DNA of 64,000 nt from Variovorax sp. V93 (GTDB lineage: Bacteria; Pseudomonadota; Gammaproteobacteria; Burkholderiales; Burkholderiaceae_C): contig NZ_AP028669.1 in NCBI RefSeq assembly GCF_041154485.1, forward strand, positions 1,798,001 to 1,862,000, written 5' to 3'. Position 1 is the stretch's first letter. The number at the start of each line of letters is the position of its first letter. This document shows, piece after piece, positions 45,400-53,901 of this stretch. A program made the position numbers and the translations under genes. The notes under the pieces were generated by a model that did not search any database, was not told the DNA's origin, and saw only the letters and a list, made by a program, of their open reading frames with translations.

Positions 45400-46557
45400 A
45401 TGAAAGTAGTTCACTCCGACCCTGCAGCGCAACCCAGCCTTTCGCATCCGCAGGCCGACACAGCCGTCAGCCTCGAAGGCGTGGTCAAGAAGTACCACGA
45501 CCAGACCGTGCTGCACGAGGTCTCGCTGAAGATCAAGCGTGGCGAGTTCCTTACCCTGCTGGGTCCGTCGGGCTGCGGCAAGACGACGCTGCTCAACCTG
45601 ATCGCGGGCTTTGCCGAGGCCGACAGCGGCGAGATCTTCATCGAGGGCCAGCCGGTGACCAGCGATCCGCCGCACAAGCGGCAGATCGGCATCGTCTTCC
45701 AGAACTACGCGCTCTTTCCGCACATGACCGTGGAGCGCAACATCGGCTATGGCCTGCGGATGCGGGGCGTACCCAAGGACGAGGTGGCCCAGCGCGTCAA
45801 GGAAGCGATGGCCATGGTCAAGCTCACGGGCCTGGGGCACCGCAAGCCGCGCGAACTCTCCGGCGGCCAGCAGCAGCGCGTGGCGCTGGCGCGCGCACTG
45901 ATCATCCAACCCAAGGTGCTGCTGCTCGACGAGCCCTTCTCGGCCCTGGACAAGAGCTTGCGCGGCTCGATGCAGGTCGAGATTCGCGAGATCCAGCGCC
46001 GCCTGGGACTGACGACGGTCTTCGTCACCCACGACCAGGGCGAGGCGCTTGCGATGTCGGACCGCATCGCCGTGATGTCGGCCGGCGTCATCCGCCAGAT
46101 CGCATCGCCGGCCGACCTGTACCGCAGTCCGCAGGATCCGTTCGTGGCGTCCTTTCTTGGCGACGTGAACATCCTGCCGGCCCACTACCACGGCAAGACC
46201 GCCCACGAGATCCAGCTGCGCCTGGGCTCCGGCCATCTCAGCCTTCCGCAGGCTCGGCTGATCGATGCATCGCACGAAGGCGAAAGGCTGGACGTCTACG
46301 TCCGGCCGGAACACATCCTGCTGGAGAGCCTGCATGCCGGCTCGGTCCTGAGCGGCACCGTGATCCACCATGTCTTCCAGGGCGACCACATCAACACCTA
46401 CGTGGATGTGGATGTTCCGAGGACGGCCCGGCAGGTGGTCACCGTGCGCAGTGCAGGCCTGGGCGCCATGCAGCATTGGCCCGTCGGCTCGGTCGTCGGG
46501 CTGGCGCTGCTCGATGAGGGCATCAGCGTCTTCACCAGCCCCCGGCAAACCCCATGA
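45400..46557 (+). CDS. ABC transporter ATP-binding protein (PotA-like)
   Basis: A 385-residue ATPase of the spermidine/putrescine class: Walker A GPSGCGKTTLLN, Q-loop in IGIVFQNYALFPHMT, signature LSGGQQQRVALARAL, Walker B LLLDEPFSALD, and a C-terminal TOBE domain (roughly residues 290-375). It is the natural motor for the binding protein and permeases at 36327-39121, which lack an ATPase gene of their own; no other ATPase gene is in the block. I start it at 45400 (MKVVHSDPAAQ). Codons upstream in the same frame lack the character of a transporter ATPase. It heads a five-gene plus-strand operon. Confidence 0.92.
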   Translation: MKVVHSDPAAQPSLSHPQADTAVSLEGVVKKYHDQTVLHEVSLKIKRGEFLTLLGPSGCGKTTLLNLIAGFAEADSGEIFIEGQPVTSDPPHKRQIGIVFQNYALFPHMTVERNIGYGLRMRGVPKDEVAQRVKEAMAMVKLTGLGHRKPRELSGGQQQRVALARALIIQPKVLLLDEPFSALDKSLRGSMQVEIREIQRRLGLTTVFVTHDQGEALAMSDRIAVMSAGVIRQIASPADLYRSPQDPFVASFLGDVNILPAHYHGKTAHEIQLRLGSGHLSLPQARLIDASHEGERLDVYVRPEHILLESLHAGSVLSGTVIHHVFQGDHINTYVDVDVPRTARQVVTVRSAGLGAMQHWPVGSVVGLALLDEGISVFTSPRQTP

Positions 46558-47564
46558 CCGACATCAGAACCTCCCTTCCAAGTTCAATGCAAGCCATCGT
46601 CGCCCGGGAGCCCGGCGATGCCAGCGTGCTGGTGCTGGCCGAGCGCCCCATGCCCGTCCCGGGCGCCGGTGAAGTCCTGCTGCGCGTGCTCGCCGCCGGC
46701 ATCAACCGGCCCGATGTCATGCAGCGCCAGGGCATCGCCAAGCCCGCGCCCGGCATCACCGACGTCCTCGGACTGGAGGTGTGTGGCGAGGTGGTCGCCT
46801 GCGGCCCGGGTGCCGACAGCGCGCTGGTGGGCCAGCGGCTCATGAGCCTGGTGCCCGGCGGGGGCTATGCGCCGTGGTGCACGGCGTCGGTCGATCATTC
46901 CTTCGTGGTGCCGGCCCCTCTGTCCGACATCGAGGCGGCGGCCTTGCCCGAAGGACTCTTCACCGTCTGGCACAACCTGTTCGAACTCGGGCGTCTGGCG
47001 ATGGGCGAGACGGTGCTCGTCCACGGCGCCGCGGGCGGCATCGGCACCCTGGCGATCCAGATGGCCCGTGCGGCCGGCTGCATGGTCATCGTGACCGACA
47101 ACGATGAAGCGCGGTTCCCCGAACTGAAGGCGCTCGGCGCCGATCTGGCGATCTGCTGGCCCACCACCGACTTCACCCAGGCCTGCCTGGACTACACCGC
47201 GGGGCGCGGCGTGGACGTCGTGCTCGACATCGTTGGCGGCGACTATGTGCGCCGCAATCTTCAAGCCATGGCTTTCGGCGGACGGCATGTCAGCCTGTCC
47301 TTCATGCAGGGCTCGGCAGTCAGCATCGAACTGCTGACGCTGATGCAGCGCCAGCTGAGCCTGCACTCTTCCACCATGCGTCCGCAAAGTCACGCCGAAA
47401 AGGCCCGCATGGCCAAGCGCCTGGCCCACCATGTGGTGCCGCTGCTGAAGCGCCGGCGGATTGCGCCGCGCATCCACGCCACTTTTCCGGTCGGCGAGGC
47501 CGCGGCATCGCATGCCATGCTGGAAAGCGGCAAGGTGTTCGGCAAGCTGGTGCTGGTGCCCTGA
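46554..47564 (+). CDS. NAD(P)H:quinone oxidoreductase-like zinc-independent MDR protein
   Basis: A 336-residue medium-chain dehydrogenase/reductase of the quinone oxidoreductase (PIG3-like) type. The N-terminal GroES-like part reads VLLRVLAAGINRPDVMQRQG, and the cofactor motif is VLVHGAAGGIGTLAIQMARAAGC. The structural zinc Cys cluster is missing, as in quinone reductases. It may reduce an enone or quinone intermediate. Its ATG overlaps the ATPase stop (ATGA) and the next gene begins at its own stop (TGATG), so translation is coupled through the operon. Confidence 0.9.
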   Translation: MTDIRTSLPSSMQAIVAREPGDASVLVLAERPMPVPGAGEVLLRVLAAGINRPDVMQRQGIAKPAPGITDVLGLEVCGEVVACGPGADSALVGQRLMSLVPGGGYAPWCTASVDHSFVVPAPLSDIEAAALPEGLFTVWHNLFELGRLAMGETVLVHGAAGGIGTLAIQMARAAGCMVIVTDNDEARFPELKALGADLAICWPTTDFTQACLDYTAGRGVDVVLDIVGGDYVRRNLQAMAFGGRHVSLSFMQGSAVSIELLTLMQRQLSLHSSTMRPQSHAEKARMAKRLAHHVVPLLKRRRIAPRIHATFPVGEAAASHAMLESGKVFGKLVLVP

Positions 47565-48184
47565 TGATGAAACTCCTCTTCGCTCCGACATCGCCCTTCG
47601 TGCGAAAGGTCATGGTGTGTGCGCATCTGACCGGACAGGCCGACAAGATCCAGTGCCTGGACAGCGCCGCTCATCCGGTTCGACGCGACCCGCGCATCGC
47701 GGCTCACAACCCGCTCGCCAAGGTGCCGACCCTGATCCTGCAAGACGGCCAGGTCCTCTACGACAGCCGGGTGATCTGCGAGTACCTGGCCAGCCAGGCG
47801 GACGCAGAGACGATATTTCCCGCGTCCGGCGCCGATCGATGGACGGCGCTCAGCCGCCAGGCGCTGGGCGATGGCCTGCTCGACGCCGCGCTGCTGGCGC
47901 GCTACGAGCTGACGGCGCGTCCCCCCGAATTCCAGTGGCCCACCTGGCGCGAGGCCCTGTTGACCAAAGTTACGGCCTGCCTCGCCTCGATCGAAACCAT
48001 CGCATCCGAACTGACGCACGACAAACCCACCATCGGCGAGATCACCATCGGCTGCGCATTGGGCTATCTGGACTTCCGATTTCCCGAGCTGAACTGGCGC
48101 GCGGAATGCGGCATCGCCGCCCATTGGAACGAAGCTTTCCAGCGCCTGCCCGCGATGCGGGCCACCCAACCTTGCGAAGCTTGA
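47564..48184 (+). CDS. Glutathione S-transferase family protein
   Basis: A 206-residue GST. The thioredoxin-like half has KLLFAPTSPFVRKVMVCAHLTG, the conserved cis-proline in NPLAKVPTLIL and the glutathione gamma-glutamyl contact DSRVICEYL; the all-helical half follows. In a catabolic cluster it could do isomerisation, dehalogenation or thioether cleavage rather than detoxification, but the substrate is unknown. Two ATGs in tandem (47564, 47567) both fit. It overlaps the quinone-oxidoreductase stop by one base and is 3 bases before the dehydroquinase-like gene. Confidence 0.9.
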   Translation: MMKLLFAPTSPFVRKVMVCAHLTGQADKIQCLDSAAHPVRRDPRIAAHNPLAKVPTLILQDGQVLYDSRVICEYLASQADAETIFPASGADRWTALSRQALGDGLLDAALLARYELTARPPEFQWPTWREALLTKVTACLASIETIASELTHDKPTIGEITIGCALGYLDFRFPELNWRAECGIAAHWNEAFQRLPAMRATQPCEA

Positions 48185-48187
48185 AAA

Positions 48188-48664
48188 ATGATGACCGAAA
48201 CCTCGAATCCCTCCATCTCCGTCTGGTTCCTGAATGGCCCCAACGCCAACCTCTATGGCCTGGATTCCAATAGGAACTACGGCACGGACAGCTTCCCCGT
48301 CCTGCAGTCGCGCTGTGAACAAAAGGCTGCCTCGCTGGAGGTCCGCCTGCGCTTTCTGCAGTCGAACCATGAAGGACAGCTGATCGACTGGATTCAGGAA
48401 GCCCGTGGCGTCGCGGACGGCATCGTCATCAATGCGGCCGGTTTGACCTACACGTCCATTCCCATCCTGGATGCCCTGCTGTCTTTTCCCGGGAAGATCA
48501 TCGAAGCCCATATGAGCAACATCTGGAAGCGCGAGCCCTTCCGCCATCACTCCTACATATCCAAGGCGGCGGATGGTGTCATTGCCGGACTCGGCGCAGA
48601 CGGCTACGAACTCGCCATCGAGGCCGTTGCACGCCTGGTGCGAAAGAACAAGCAGGTTTCCTGA
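48188..48664 (+). CDS. Type II 3-dehydroquinate dehydratase-like protein with altered active site
   Basis: A 158-residue homologue of AroQ. Shared with real type II dehydroquinases are LNGPNANL (Asn16), the catalytic Tyr31 in NYG, QSNHEGQLIDWI, Asn82 in VINAAG, Glu106-His108 in EAHMSN and KREPFRHHS with Arg119. By alignment to the Mycobacterium tuberculosis enzyme from memory, the catalytic lid Arg19 is Asp26 here and His81 is Tyr88. Both are residues that touch dehydroquinate. It is therefore more likely a catabolic relative with a different substrate than the shikimate-pathway enzyme. It sits between the GST gene (3-base gap) and the GhrA-like gene (2-base gap). Confidence 0.8.
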   Translation: MMTETSNPSISVWFLNGPNANLYGLDSNRNYGTDSFPVLQSRCEQKAASLEVRLRFLQSNHEGQLIDWIQEARGVADGIVINAAGLTYTSIPILDALLSFPGKIIEAHMSNIWKREPFRHHSYISKAADGVIAGLGADGYELAIEAVARLVRKNKQVS

Positions 48665-48666
48665 GG

Positions 48667-49623
48667 ATGACGTTTCCTGAAGCAGCGGCTGTCGGCACTC
48701 TGGCCTTCTATAGCGACTTCGACGATTTCCAGACTTGGAAGAAGGCGCTTCAGACCCAGCTTCCGGCACTCCAGGTGATTCACGCAAGCCAGACCGAGCG
48801 GCCGGAAGAGATCGACTACGCCATGGTCTGGAAACCCCCGCAGGGCATTTTCGAACGCATGACGAATCTGCGGCTGATCATCAACTTGGGCGCCGGAGTC
48901 GACTCGCTGGTGGGGCGCGACGACCTCCCAAGGCACATCCCCATCACCCGGATTACCGATCCGCAGATGTCGCGGATGATGGCCGGGTATGTCCTGTTCG
49001 CGGTGCTCCGGCACGCCCGGGATATTCCGGTCTTCGAGCAGGCCCAGCGCTCAGGCCGGTGGGCTTATCGCCACCCGCGTTCGCCGGAGGACATAACCGT
49101 TGCGGTGCTGGGCCTGGGGCATCTGGGAGCCAAGGCAGCGCATGAAATTCAGCGCCAGGGGTTCAGAACGCTGGGTTGGTCGCGCAGCCTTGCGCAGATC
49201 GATGGCGTGGAGTGTTCAGCCGGCATGGAGACGCTCGATTCCGTGATTGGCCAAGCGGACATCGTCGTCCTGATGCTGCCGCTCACGCCGCAGACAAAGC
49301 AGCTCTTCGATCGCGCCCGCCTCGAAAAATTGCAGCCCGGTGCTGCACTCATCAACGTCGCCAGGGGCGCCCTCGTGGATCAGGCCGCGTTGACGGAACT
49401 CCTCCAGAGTGGACACATCGGCGCGGCAACGCTGGATGTCTTCGAGCGCGAACCCCTACCGGCCGGAGATGCGCTGTGGAGCATGCCCAACGTGCTCATC
49501 ACCCCGCACCTCGCGTCAGTGGCCATTCCGTCATCCTCGGCCAAGCAGATCGCAGCCAACATCCTGCGCGTCTCGGCCGGCGGATTGCCGGACAACATCA
49601 TCGAGCCATCCCGCGGATATTGA
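48667..49623 (+). CDS. ghrA: D-2-hydroxyacid dehydrogenase (glyoxylate/hydroxypyruvate reductase A-like)
   Basis: A 318-residue NAD(P)-dependent 2-hydroxyacid dehydrogenase. The cofactor motif is VAVLGLGHLGAKAAHEI, and the catalytic triad of the family is in ARGALVDQ (Arg), DVFEREPLP (Glu) and VLITPHLAS (His). It most resembles GhrA, which reduces glyoxylate and hydroxypyruvate. Glyoxylate or a related 2-oxo acid would fit as a product of the pathway. It is the last gene of the ATPase operon and converges on the DadA-like gene 51 bases away. Confidence 0.9.
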   Translation: MTFPEAAAVGTLAFYSDFDDFQTWKKALQTQLPALQVIHASQTERPEEIDYAMVWKPPQGIFERMTNLRLIINLGAGVDSLVGRDDLPRHIPITRITDPQMSRMMAGYVLFAVLRHARDIPVFEQAQRSGRWAYRHPRSPEDITVAVLGLGHLGAKAAHEIQRQGFRTLGWSRSLAQIDGVECSAGMETLDSVIGQADIVVLMLPLTPQTKQLFDRARLEKLQPGAALINVARGALVDQAALTELLQSGHIGAATLDVFEREPLPAGDALWSMPNVLITPHLASVAIPSSSAKQIAANILRVSAGGLPDNIIEPSRGY

Positions 49624-49674
49624 CGGACTGTGCGGCCTCTGATTCGTGCCGCTCGAAGACGCGGATACCGCAGC

Positions 49675-51000
49675 CTAGAAATCAGCGACCTTGCCCCATG
49701 CCGAGTTGCTGAAGCGCTCCGGCCGGTAGGGCATGGGATCCACGATCGGTTCGGCGCCGCTGGCGAGGTCCGCGATCAGGTGGCCGGCGCCAGGGCCGAT
49801 GCCGAAGCCGTGTCCGGAAAAGCCCGCGGCCAGGATGAAGCCCGGCATACCGGGCACCTCGCCGATGCCGGGAACACCGTCCGGCGTGCTGTCGATGTAG
49901 CCGGCCCAGGCATGCGTGATCCTGGCGTCGCGAAGCTGGGGCAGCAGTTCGACGGCGCGGCGGTGGGTCTCCCTGACCGTGGGCAGATCGGGCTTCGGAT
50001 CGAGGATGCGCACGCGCTCCATCGGCGTCGGCGCGTCGAGCCGCCAGCGTGCCAGCGTTTCATGGCCACTCCGAATGGCTTCCAGGCCGCCCGGGCGAAG
50101 GTTGCGCCAGCGCTTGGCGAACATGGGCACGAATTGCGGCGCGAAGCGCATGAACTGTCCTGTCGGGTCCACGCGCGCACGGCCGCTGATGGCCAGTGCA
50201 TAGCGTCCGTCGTTGCGGCGCGTGGCGGACACGCCCGCGCTCACCACGGCATCCGGCAGGCGCTGCTCCACCGGGGATACGCTCAGTATGGATTGGCGGA
50301 TCGAGGCCTGCGGAAAGCGGATGTCCAGCTGCCGGCAGAACGAAGACGCCCAGGCGCCCCCGGCCAGCACGGCCGTCCGGGTCTTGATGACCCCGGCTTC
50401 CGTGATCACGCCGCTGACCCGTCCGCCTTCCGTCTCGATGCCACGGGCCGCGCAGTTCTGGTGGACGCTGCCGCCGAGCTTGATGAGCGCAGCAGCCACG
50501 GCCGGCGCGGCCTTGCCGGGATCGGCGGTGCCGTCGCTGGGCGAGAAGACGCCGCCCTTCCAGGCGCGGCCGGTCGCATGGCCGCGCTCGGCGGCCTCGC
50601 GGGCACTCAGCATGAGGGTCGTCACGCCTGCGGTCTTCGCAAAATCGCGCCAGTTGGCCCAGCGGGAAATCTCGGCCTCGTCATTGCTGAGATACAGCAG
50701 CCCGCAGCGATGAAAACCGGTGTCTTCGCCGCTCTCGGCGGCGAATCGTTCCCAGAGATCGAGGCTCTTTGTCGCCAGAGGCAGTTCGCGGGCATCGCGG
50801 TTCTGCTGCCGGCACCAGCCCCAGTTGCGGCTCGACTGCTCGGCGCCGATCCGGCCCTTCTCCACCAAGGCGACCGACAGGCCGCGCCTGGCCAGGTAGT
50901 AGGCGCTAAAGACACCGATGATGCCGCCGCCGATCACGACGACATCGGCCGAAGCCGGCAGCGTGGGCGAAGTCTGGATGTGTTGCAGCGGGGGTGACAT
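49675..51000 (-). CDS. FAD-dependent amino-acid/amine oxidoreductase (DadA/PuuB-like)
   Basis: A 441-residue flavoenzyme of the D-amino-acid oxidase superfamily. The FAD motif VVVIGGGIIGVFSAYYLARRG stands near residue 20, followed by EKGRIGAEQSSRNWGWCRQQNRD, and the C-terminal HAWAGYIDSTPDGVPGIGEV and SGHGFGIGPGAGHLIADL close the FAD site. Such enzymes oxidise a C-N bond of an amino acid or polyamine to an imine, releasing ammonia; RidA in the block could hydrolyse the imine. It is 13 bases after the cupin gene and last in the ALDH-cupin-oxidase unit. Confidence 0.9.
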   Translation of the reverse strand: MSPPLQHIQTSPTLPASADVVVIGGGIIGVFSAYYLARRGLSVALVEKGRIGAEQSSRNWGWCRQQNRDARELPLATKSLDLWERFAAESGEDTGFHRCGLLYLSNDEAEISRWANWRDFAKTAGVTTLMLSAREAAERGHATGRAWKGGVFSPSDGTADPGKAAPAVAAALIKLGGSVHQNCAARGIETEGGRVSGVITEAGVIKTRTAVLAGGAWASSFCRQLDIRFPQASIRQSILSVSPVEQRLPDAVVSAGVSATRRNDGRYALAISGRARVDPTGQFMRFAPQFVPMFAKRWRNLRPGGLEAIRSGHETLARWRLDAPTPMERVRILDPKPDLPTVRETHRRAVELLPQLRDARITHAWAGYIDSTPDGVPGIGEVPGMPGFILAAGFSGHGFGIGPGAGHLIADLASGAEPIVDPMPYRPERFSNSAWGKVADF

Positions 51001-51013
51001 CTCGCTCCCCGAT

Positions 51014-51778
51014 TCAAGCCGGGACGCTTTGGCACACGTAGAACTTCGCCACGCGATCGCTGCTTTCCCAGCCGATCGGTGCGCCCTGGGGCACGAACAG
51101 CGCGTCGCCCTTAGCCGTGGAAAGCACGCTGCCGTCAGGCGCTGCGAAGCGCACGCTGCCGGCCAGCAGATGCATGAACTCGTTCATGCGGTGCGGCCGA
51201 ACGATGCGGTGGTAGGGGGTCGAGTCCCAGGCGCCGGCGCTGTATTGCGCGCCGTCATCGATGAAGACCTTGTCGCTGCGGCACGCCGGCGCGGGGCCCA
51301 GCAGCACTTCCGCGGGCAGCGTCGCGGCGGGCTTGAAGTCGGCGGCGGCGTGCAGCGGGAAGACGCCACGCCTCGTCGGTCTTTCGCAAGCGGCCGCGCA
51401 GAACACGAATCGCACGCGGGATTCGGCCTGGACATGAAGCGAGGTGCCGCATCCGATGACGGCACCCGCCTGGGGACCGACCACCAGCGGGGCTGCCCCG
51501 GCCGCTGTCAGGGTCAGCTCGCCCTCGACCACGACGATGGTTTCGATATGGGGATAGCTCGCGATTTCGAGCTCGCCGATGAAGCTGGTGCGGCCCGCGC
51601 TCATCGCGCCGGGTCCTTCCCACGCGATCTCGCGATGCCGCGCAAAGGGGTCGTCGTTGCCGAACGGCGCCCTGCGGAAAGCGGTGGAAAGAGGCGCACC
51701 ATCGGCGCGGTGCAGTAGGAGGGCCACGGTCATGATTGCTCCAGCGCGATGCGCAATGTCTTCTTTGAAATCTGTCAT
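51014..51778 (-). CDS. Double cupin-domain protein
   Basis: A 254-residue protein with two beta-barrel cupin modules. The first is about residues 60-120 (IASYPHIETIVVVEGELTLTAAG), the second about 180-245 (HRIVRPHRMNEFMHLLAGSVRFAAPDGS, then KGDALFVPQGAPIGW). The His/Glu residues in each fit weak metal sites. Cupins in such clusters can be dioxygenases, isomerases or ligand sensors; I cannot choose. The ATG overlaps the stop of the aldehyde dehydrogenase gene (ATGA), so the two are translated together. Confidence 0.85.
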   Translation of the reverse strand: MTDFKEDIAHRAGAIMTVALLLHRADGAPLSTAFRRAPFGNDDPFARHREIAWEGPGAMSAGRTSFIGELEIASYPHIETIVVVEGELTLTAAGAAPLVVGPQAGAVIGCGTSLHVQAESRVRFVFCAAACERPTRRGVFPLHAAADFKPAATLPAEVLLGPAPACRSDKVFIDDGAQYSAGAWDSTPYHRIVRPHRMNEFMHLLAGSVRFAAPDGSVLSTAKGDALFVPQGAPIGWESSDRVAKFYVCQSVPA

Positions 51779-53283
51779 TCGGTCGCGGGTGCCGAGGCAT
51801 CCTGGAAGCCGAGAATGGCCTTGGTTTCCAGGTACTCCTCGAGACCTTCGATACCGTATTCGCGGCCGTTTCCGGAGCGCTTGTAGCCACCGAAGGGGGC
51901 ATGCGGATTCCAGGCTGGATAGTTGATGTGCACCTGCCCGGACCGGATCCGCGCCGCGACGGCACGCGCCGCGGCCAGGTCCTTTCCTTGCACGTGGGCG
52001 CCCAGTCCATAGACGGTGTCGTTGGCAATTTCCACGGCCTCGTCCACGCTGTCATAGGGAATCAACACGAGCACCGGCCCGAAGATCTCCTCCTGCGCGA
52101 TCTGCATCCGGGAATGCACCGCGGTGAAGATGGTCGGTCGGCAATAGAAGCCGCGGCTCAAGCCCTCCGGCCGGCCGAGGCCGCCGCAGACAAGCCGCGC
52201 GCCTTCGGCGATGCCGACACCGATCATTTCCTGCACGCGATTGAACTGCGCGCGGTTCGCCACCGGGCCGTGCGTGGTCTGCTGCGAACGCGGGTCGCCC
52301 ACGACCATGCCGGATGCCGCCTCGAGCGCGATCCGCTCGACCTCCTGCAGGCGCGCACGGGGCACGATCATGCGGGTCGGAGCACTGCAGGACTGGCCGA
52401 CGTTGCGGAAGCCGGCGGCCACGCCTCCTGGTACGGCGCTCGCCAGGTCCGCATCCGGCAGGATGAGGTTGGGAGATTTTCCGCCGAGTTCCTGGGCCAC
52501 GCGCTTCACGGTCGGGGCCGCCGCCTGGGCCACCAGGACGCCGGCCCTTGTCGAACCGGTGAACGAGACCATGTCCACCTCCGGATGCTGCGCCAAGGCC
52601 GCGCCGACCTCCGGTCCGCTGCCGTTCACGAGGTTGAACACACCGGGCGGGATGCCGGCGTCTTGCACCACTTCGGCAAAGAGCAAGGCGCTCAGGGGCG
52701 ACAGCTCACTGGGCTTCAGGACGACCGTGCAGCCTGCTGCCAGGGCGGCTCCGACCTTGGCTGTGATCTGGTAGAGCGGCCAGTTCCAGGGTGTGATCAG
52801 GCCGCACACGCCGATGGCCTCGCGCAGGATGGCCATGTCCCCGCGATGGGTGACAAACGCATAGCCGCGCGCATTGTCGCGGGCCACGCGGATGTGCTCC
52901 GCTGCTGACGGCACCTGTGTGCGGCGCGCGAAGTCGATGGCCGCGCCCATCTCCAGCGAGATCGCCTGGGCGAACAGTTCTGCGCGCTCGAGGATCAGGG
53001 CGTGGACGCGATCGAGGAGCAGGGCCCTGCTCTGGGCGGAACGCACGGACCAGGCCGCGAATGCACGCCGGGCCGCGGCCACGGCCGCAGCGACATCTCC
53101 TGCGCTGCCCAGCGCGATCTCCGCCACAGGCTCCTCGGTCGACGGGTCGACGACGCTGCTGCGAGCCTGCGTTTCGGGCACGGCCCACTCGCCGTCGACA
53201 AACATGCGGTCCAGGCGCCCAGCGCGCCTCAGGTGCTCGACGATCGAGGAGTTCATGGATTGACGGGGCCTTTGCATGTCCAA
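51775..53283 (-). CDS. NAD(P)-dependent aldehyde dehydrogenase
   Basis: A 502-residue ALDH. The catalytic Cys299 lies in NVGQSCSAPTR, the general base Glu265 in QELGGKSPN, and the cofactor region in TPWNWPLYQITAKVGAALAAGCTVVLKPSELSP. The C-terminal PFGGYKRSGNGREYG motif is typical of betaine-, aminobutyraldehyde- and phenylacetaldehyde-type ALDHs. It would oxidise an aldehyde formed by the oxidase next to it. ATG at 53256 is an alternative start, 9 codons later. First gene of a three-gene unit; its promoter must be in the 388 bases upstream. Confidence 0.94.
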   Translation of the reverse strand: MDMQRPRQSMNSSIVEHLRRAGRLDRMFVDGEWAVPETQARSSVVDPSTEEPVAEIALGSAGDVAAAVAAARRAFAAWSVRSAQSRALLLDRVHALILERAELFAQAISLEMGAAIDFARRTQVPSAAEHIRVARDNARGYAFVTHRGDMAILREAIGVCGLITPWNWPLYQITAKVGAALAAGCTVVLKPSELSPLSALLFAEVVQDAGIPPGVFNLVNGSGPEVGAALAQHPEVDMVSFTGSTRAGVLVAQAAAPTVKRVAQELGGKSPNLILPDADLASAVPGGVAAGFRNVGQSCSAPTRMIVPRARLQEVERIALEAASGMVVGDPRSQQTTHGPVANRAQFNRVQEMIGVGIAEGARLVCGGLGRPEGLSRGFYCRPTIFTAVHSRMQIAQEEIFGPVLVLIPYDSVDEAVEIANDTVYGLGAHVQGKDLAAARAVAARIRSGQVHINYPAWNPHAPFGGYKRSGNGREYGIEGLEEYLETKAILGFQDASAPATE

Positions 53284-53671
53284 AATCTTAGGCCGTGCAT
53301 CCCGCGGGCCGGTGCTTCAATGGGGGTCTTGAACAAAGCAGGCTGCCGTTGTGCGAGCCGCGACAGCAGATCCTGCCGTCGTGCACCTTGGCCACACGGT
53401 GCAGGGCGAGCCGGTGGAGATATTTCCCTCTCTCGGCAGCAGTTGCCTGGACGAGCCGCTGCTGCGCCATCCGATGGATGCGGTATTCCCCACGGCCACA
53501 CGCACCGCGGCACGTCCGAGGAAGAAGCGGAACTGGCTTCATGAAACATCCCGAAACCGCGGCAGACGACAGCATGTAGAACATGTCCTGCATCAGCCAT
53601 GGCGTCCGGCTGGCATGGCGGCTTCGCCGGGCGGTGAAACTCCCGTCTCCAACCCACCTGGAGACCCCGCG
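53284..53671. other. 388-base stretch without a supported gene
   Basis: This region lies between the ALDH start (minus) and the DUF3606 gene (plus) and must hold promoters for both. An open frame from the GTG at 53351 runs in frame into DUF3606 but has no ribosome-binding site and no recognisable domain, so I read it as non-coding or as a gene remnant. No terminator or repeat was recognised. Confidence 0.5.
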
Positions 53672-53851
53672 ATGCCGGACGACATGGAGATCCGCGTCCC
53701 ACAGGACGACGAGCGAATCGACATCACCGACCTGAAAGAGGTCGACTACTGGACGAAGTGTTTTGGCGTCAGCGAGGCCCGCCTGCGCATGGCGGTCGCG
53801 TCAGCGGGGACCATGAAGGACGACCTGCGGATCTACCTCGGCCTTCCCTGA
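53672..53851 (+). CDS. DUF3606 domain small protein
   Basis: A 59-residue protein matching DUF3606, a family of short single-domain proteins: the ERIDITDLKEVDYWTKCFGVSEARLRMAVASAG core, ending in DDLRIYLG. Function is unknown; members are common in rhizobia and Burkholderiales, often in stress or stationary-phase gene sets. The ATG at 53672 is chosen because the domain begins right there. GGAG lies 8 bases ahead of it (53660-53663). The frame is open further upstream but without domain content. The CDF transporter gene follows 50 bases later on the same strand. Confidence 0.8.
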   Translation: MPDDMEIRVPQDDERIDITDLKEVDYWTKCFGVSEARLRMAVASAGTMKDDLRIYLGLP

Positions 53852-53901
53852 AGGCCGGGCTGAACGCAAGGGCCGAGCGGCGCACCGCCGTCCGAATCCC
53901 T

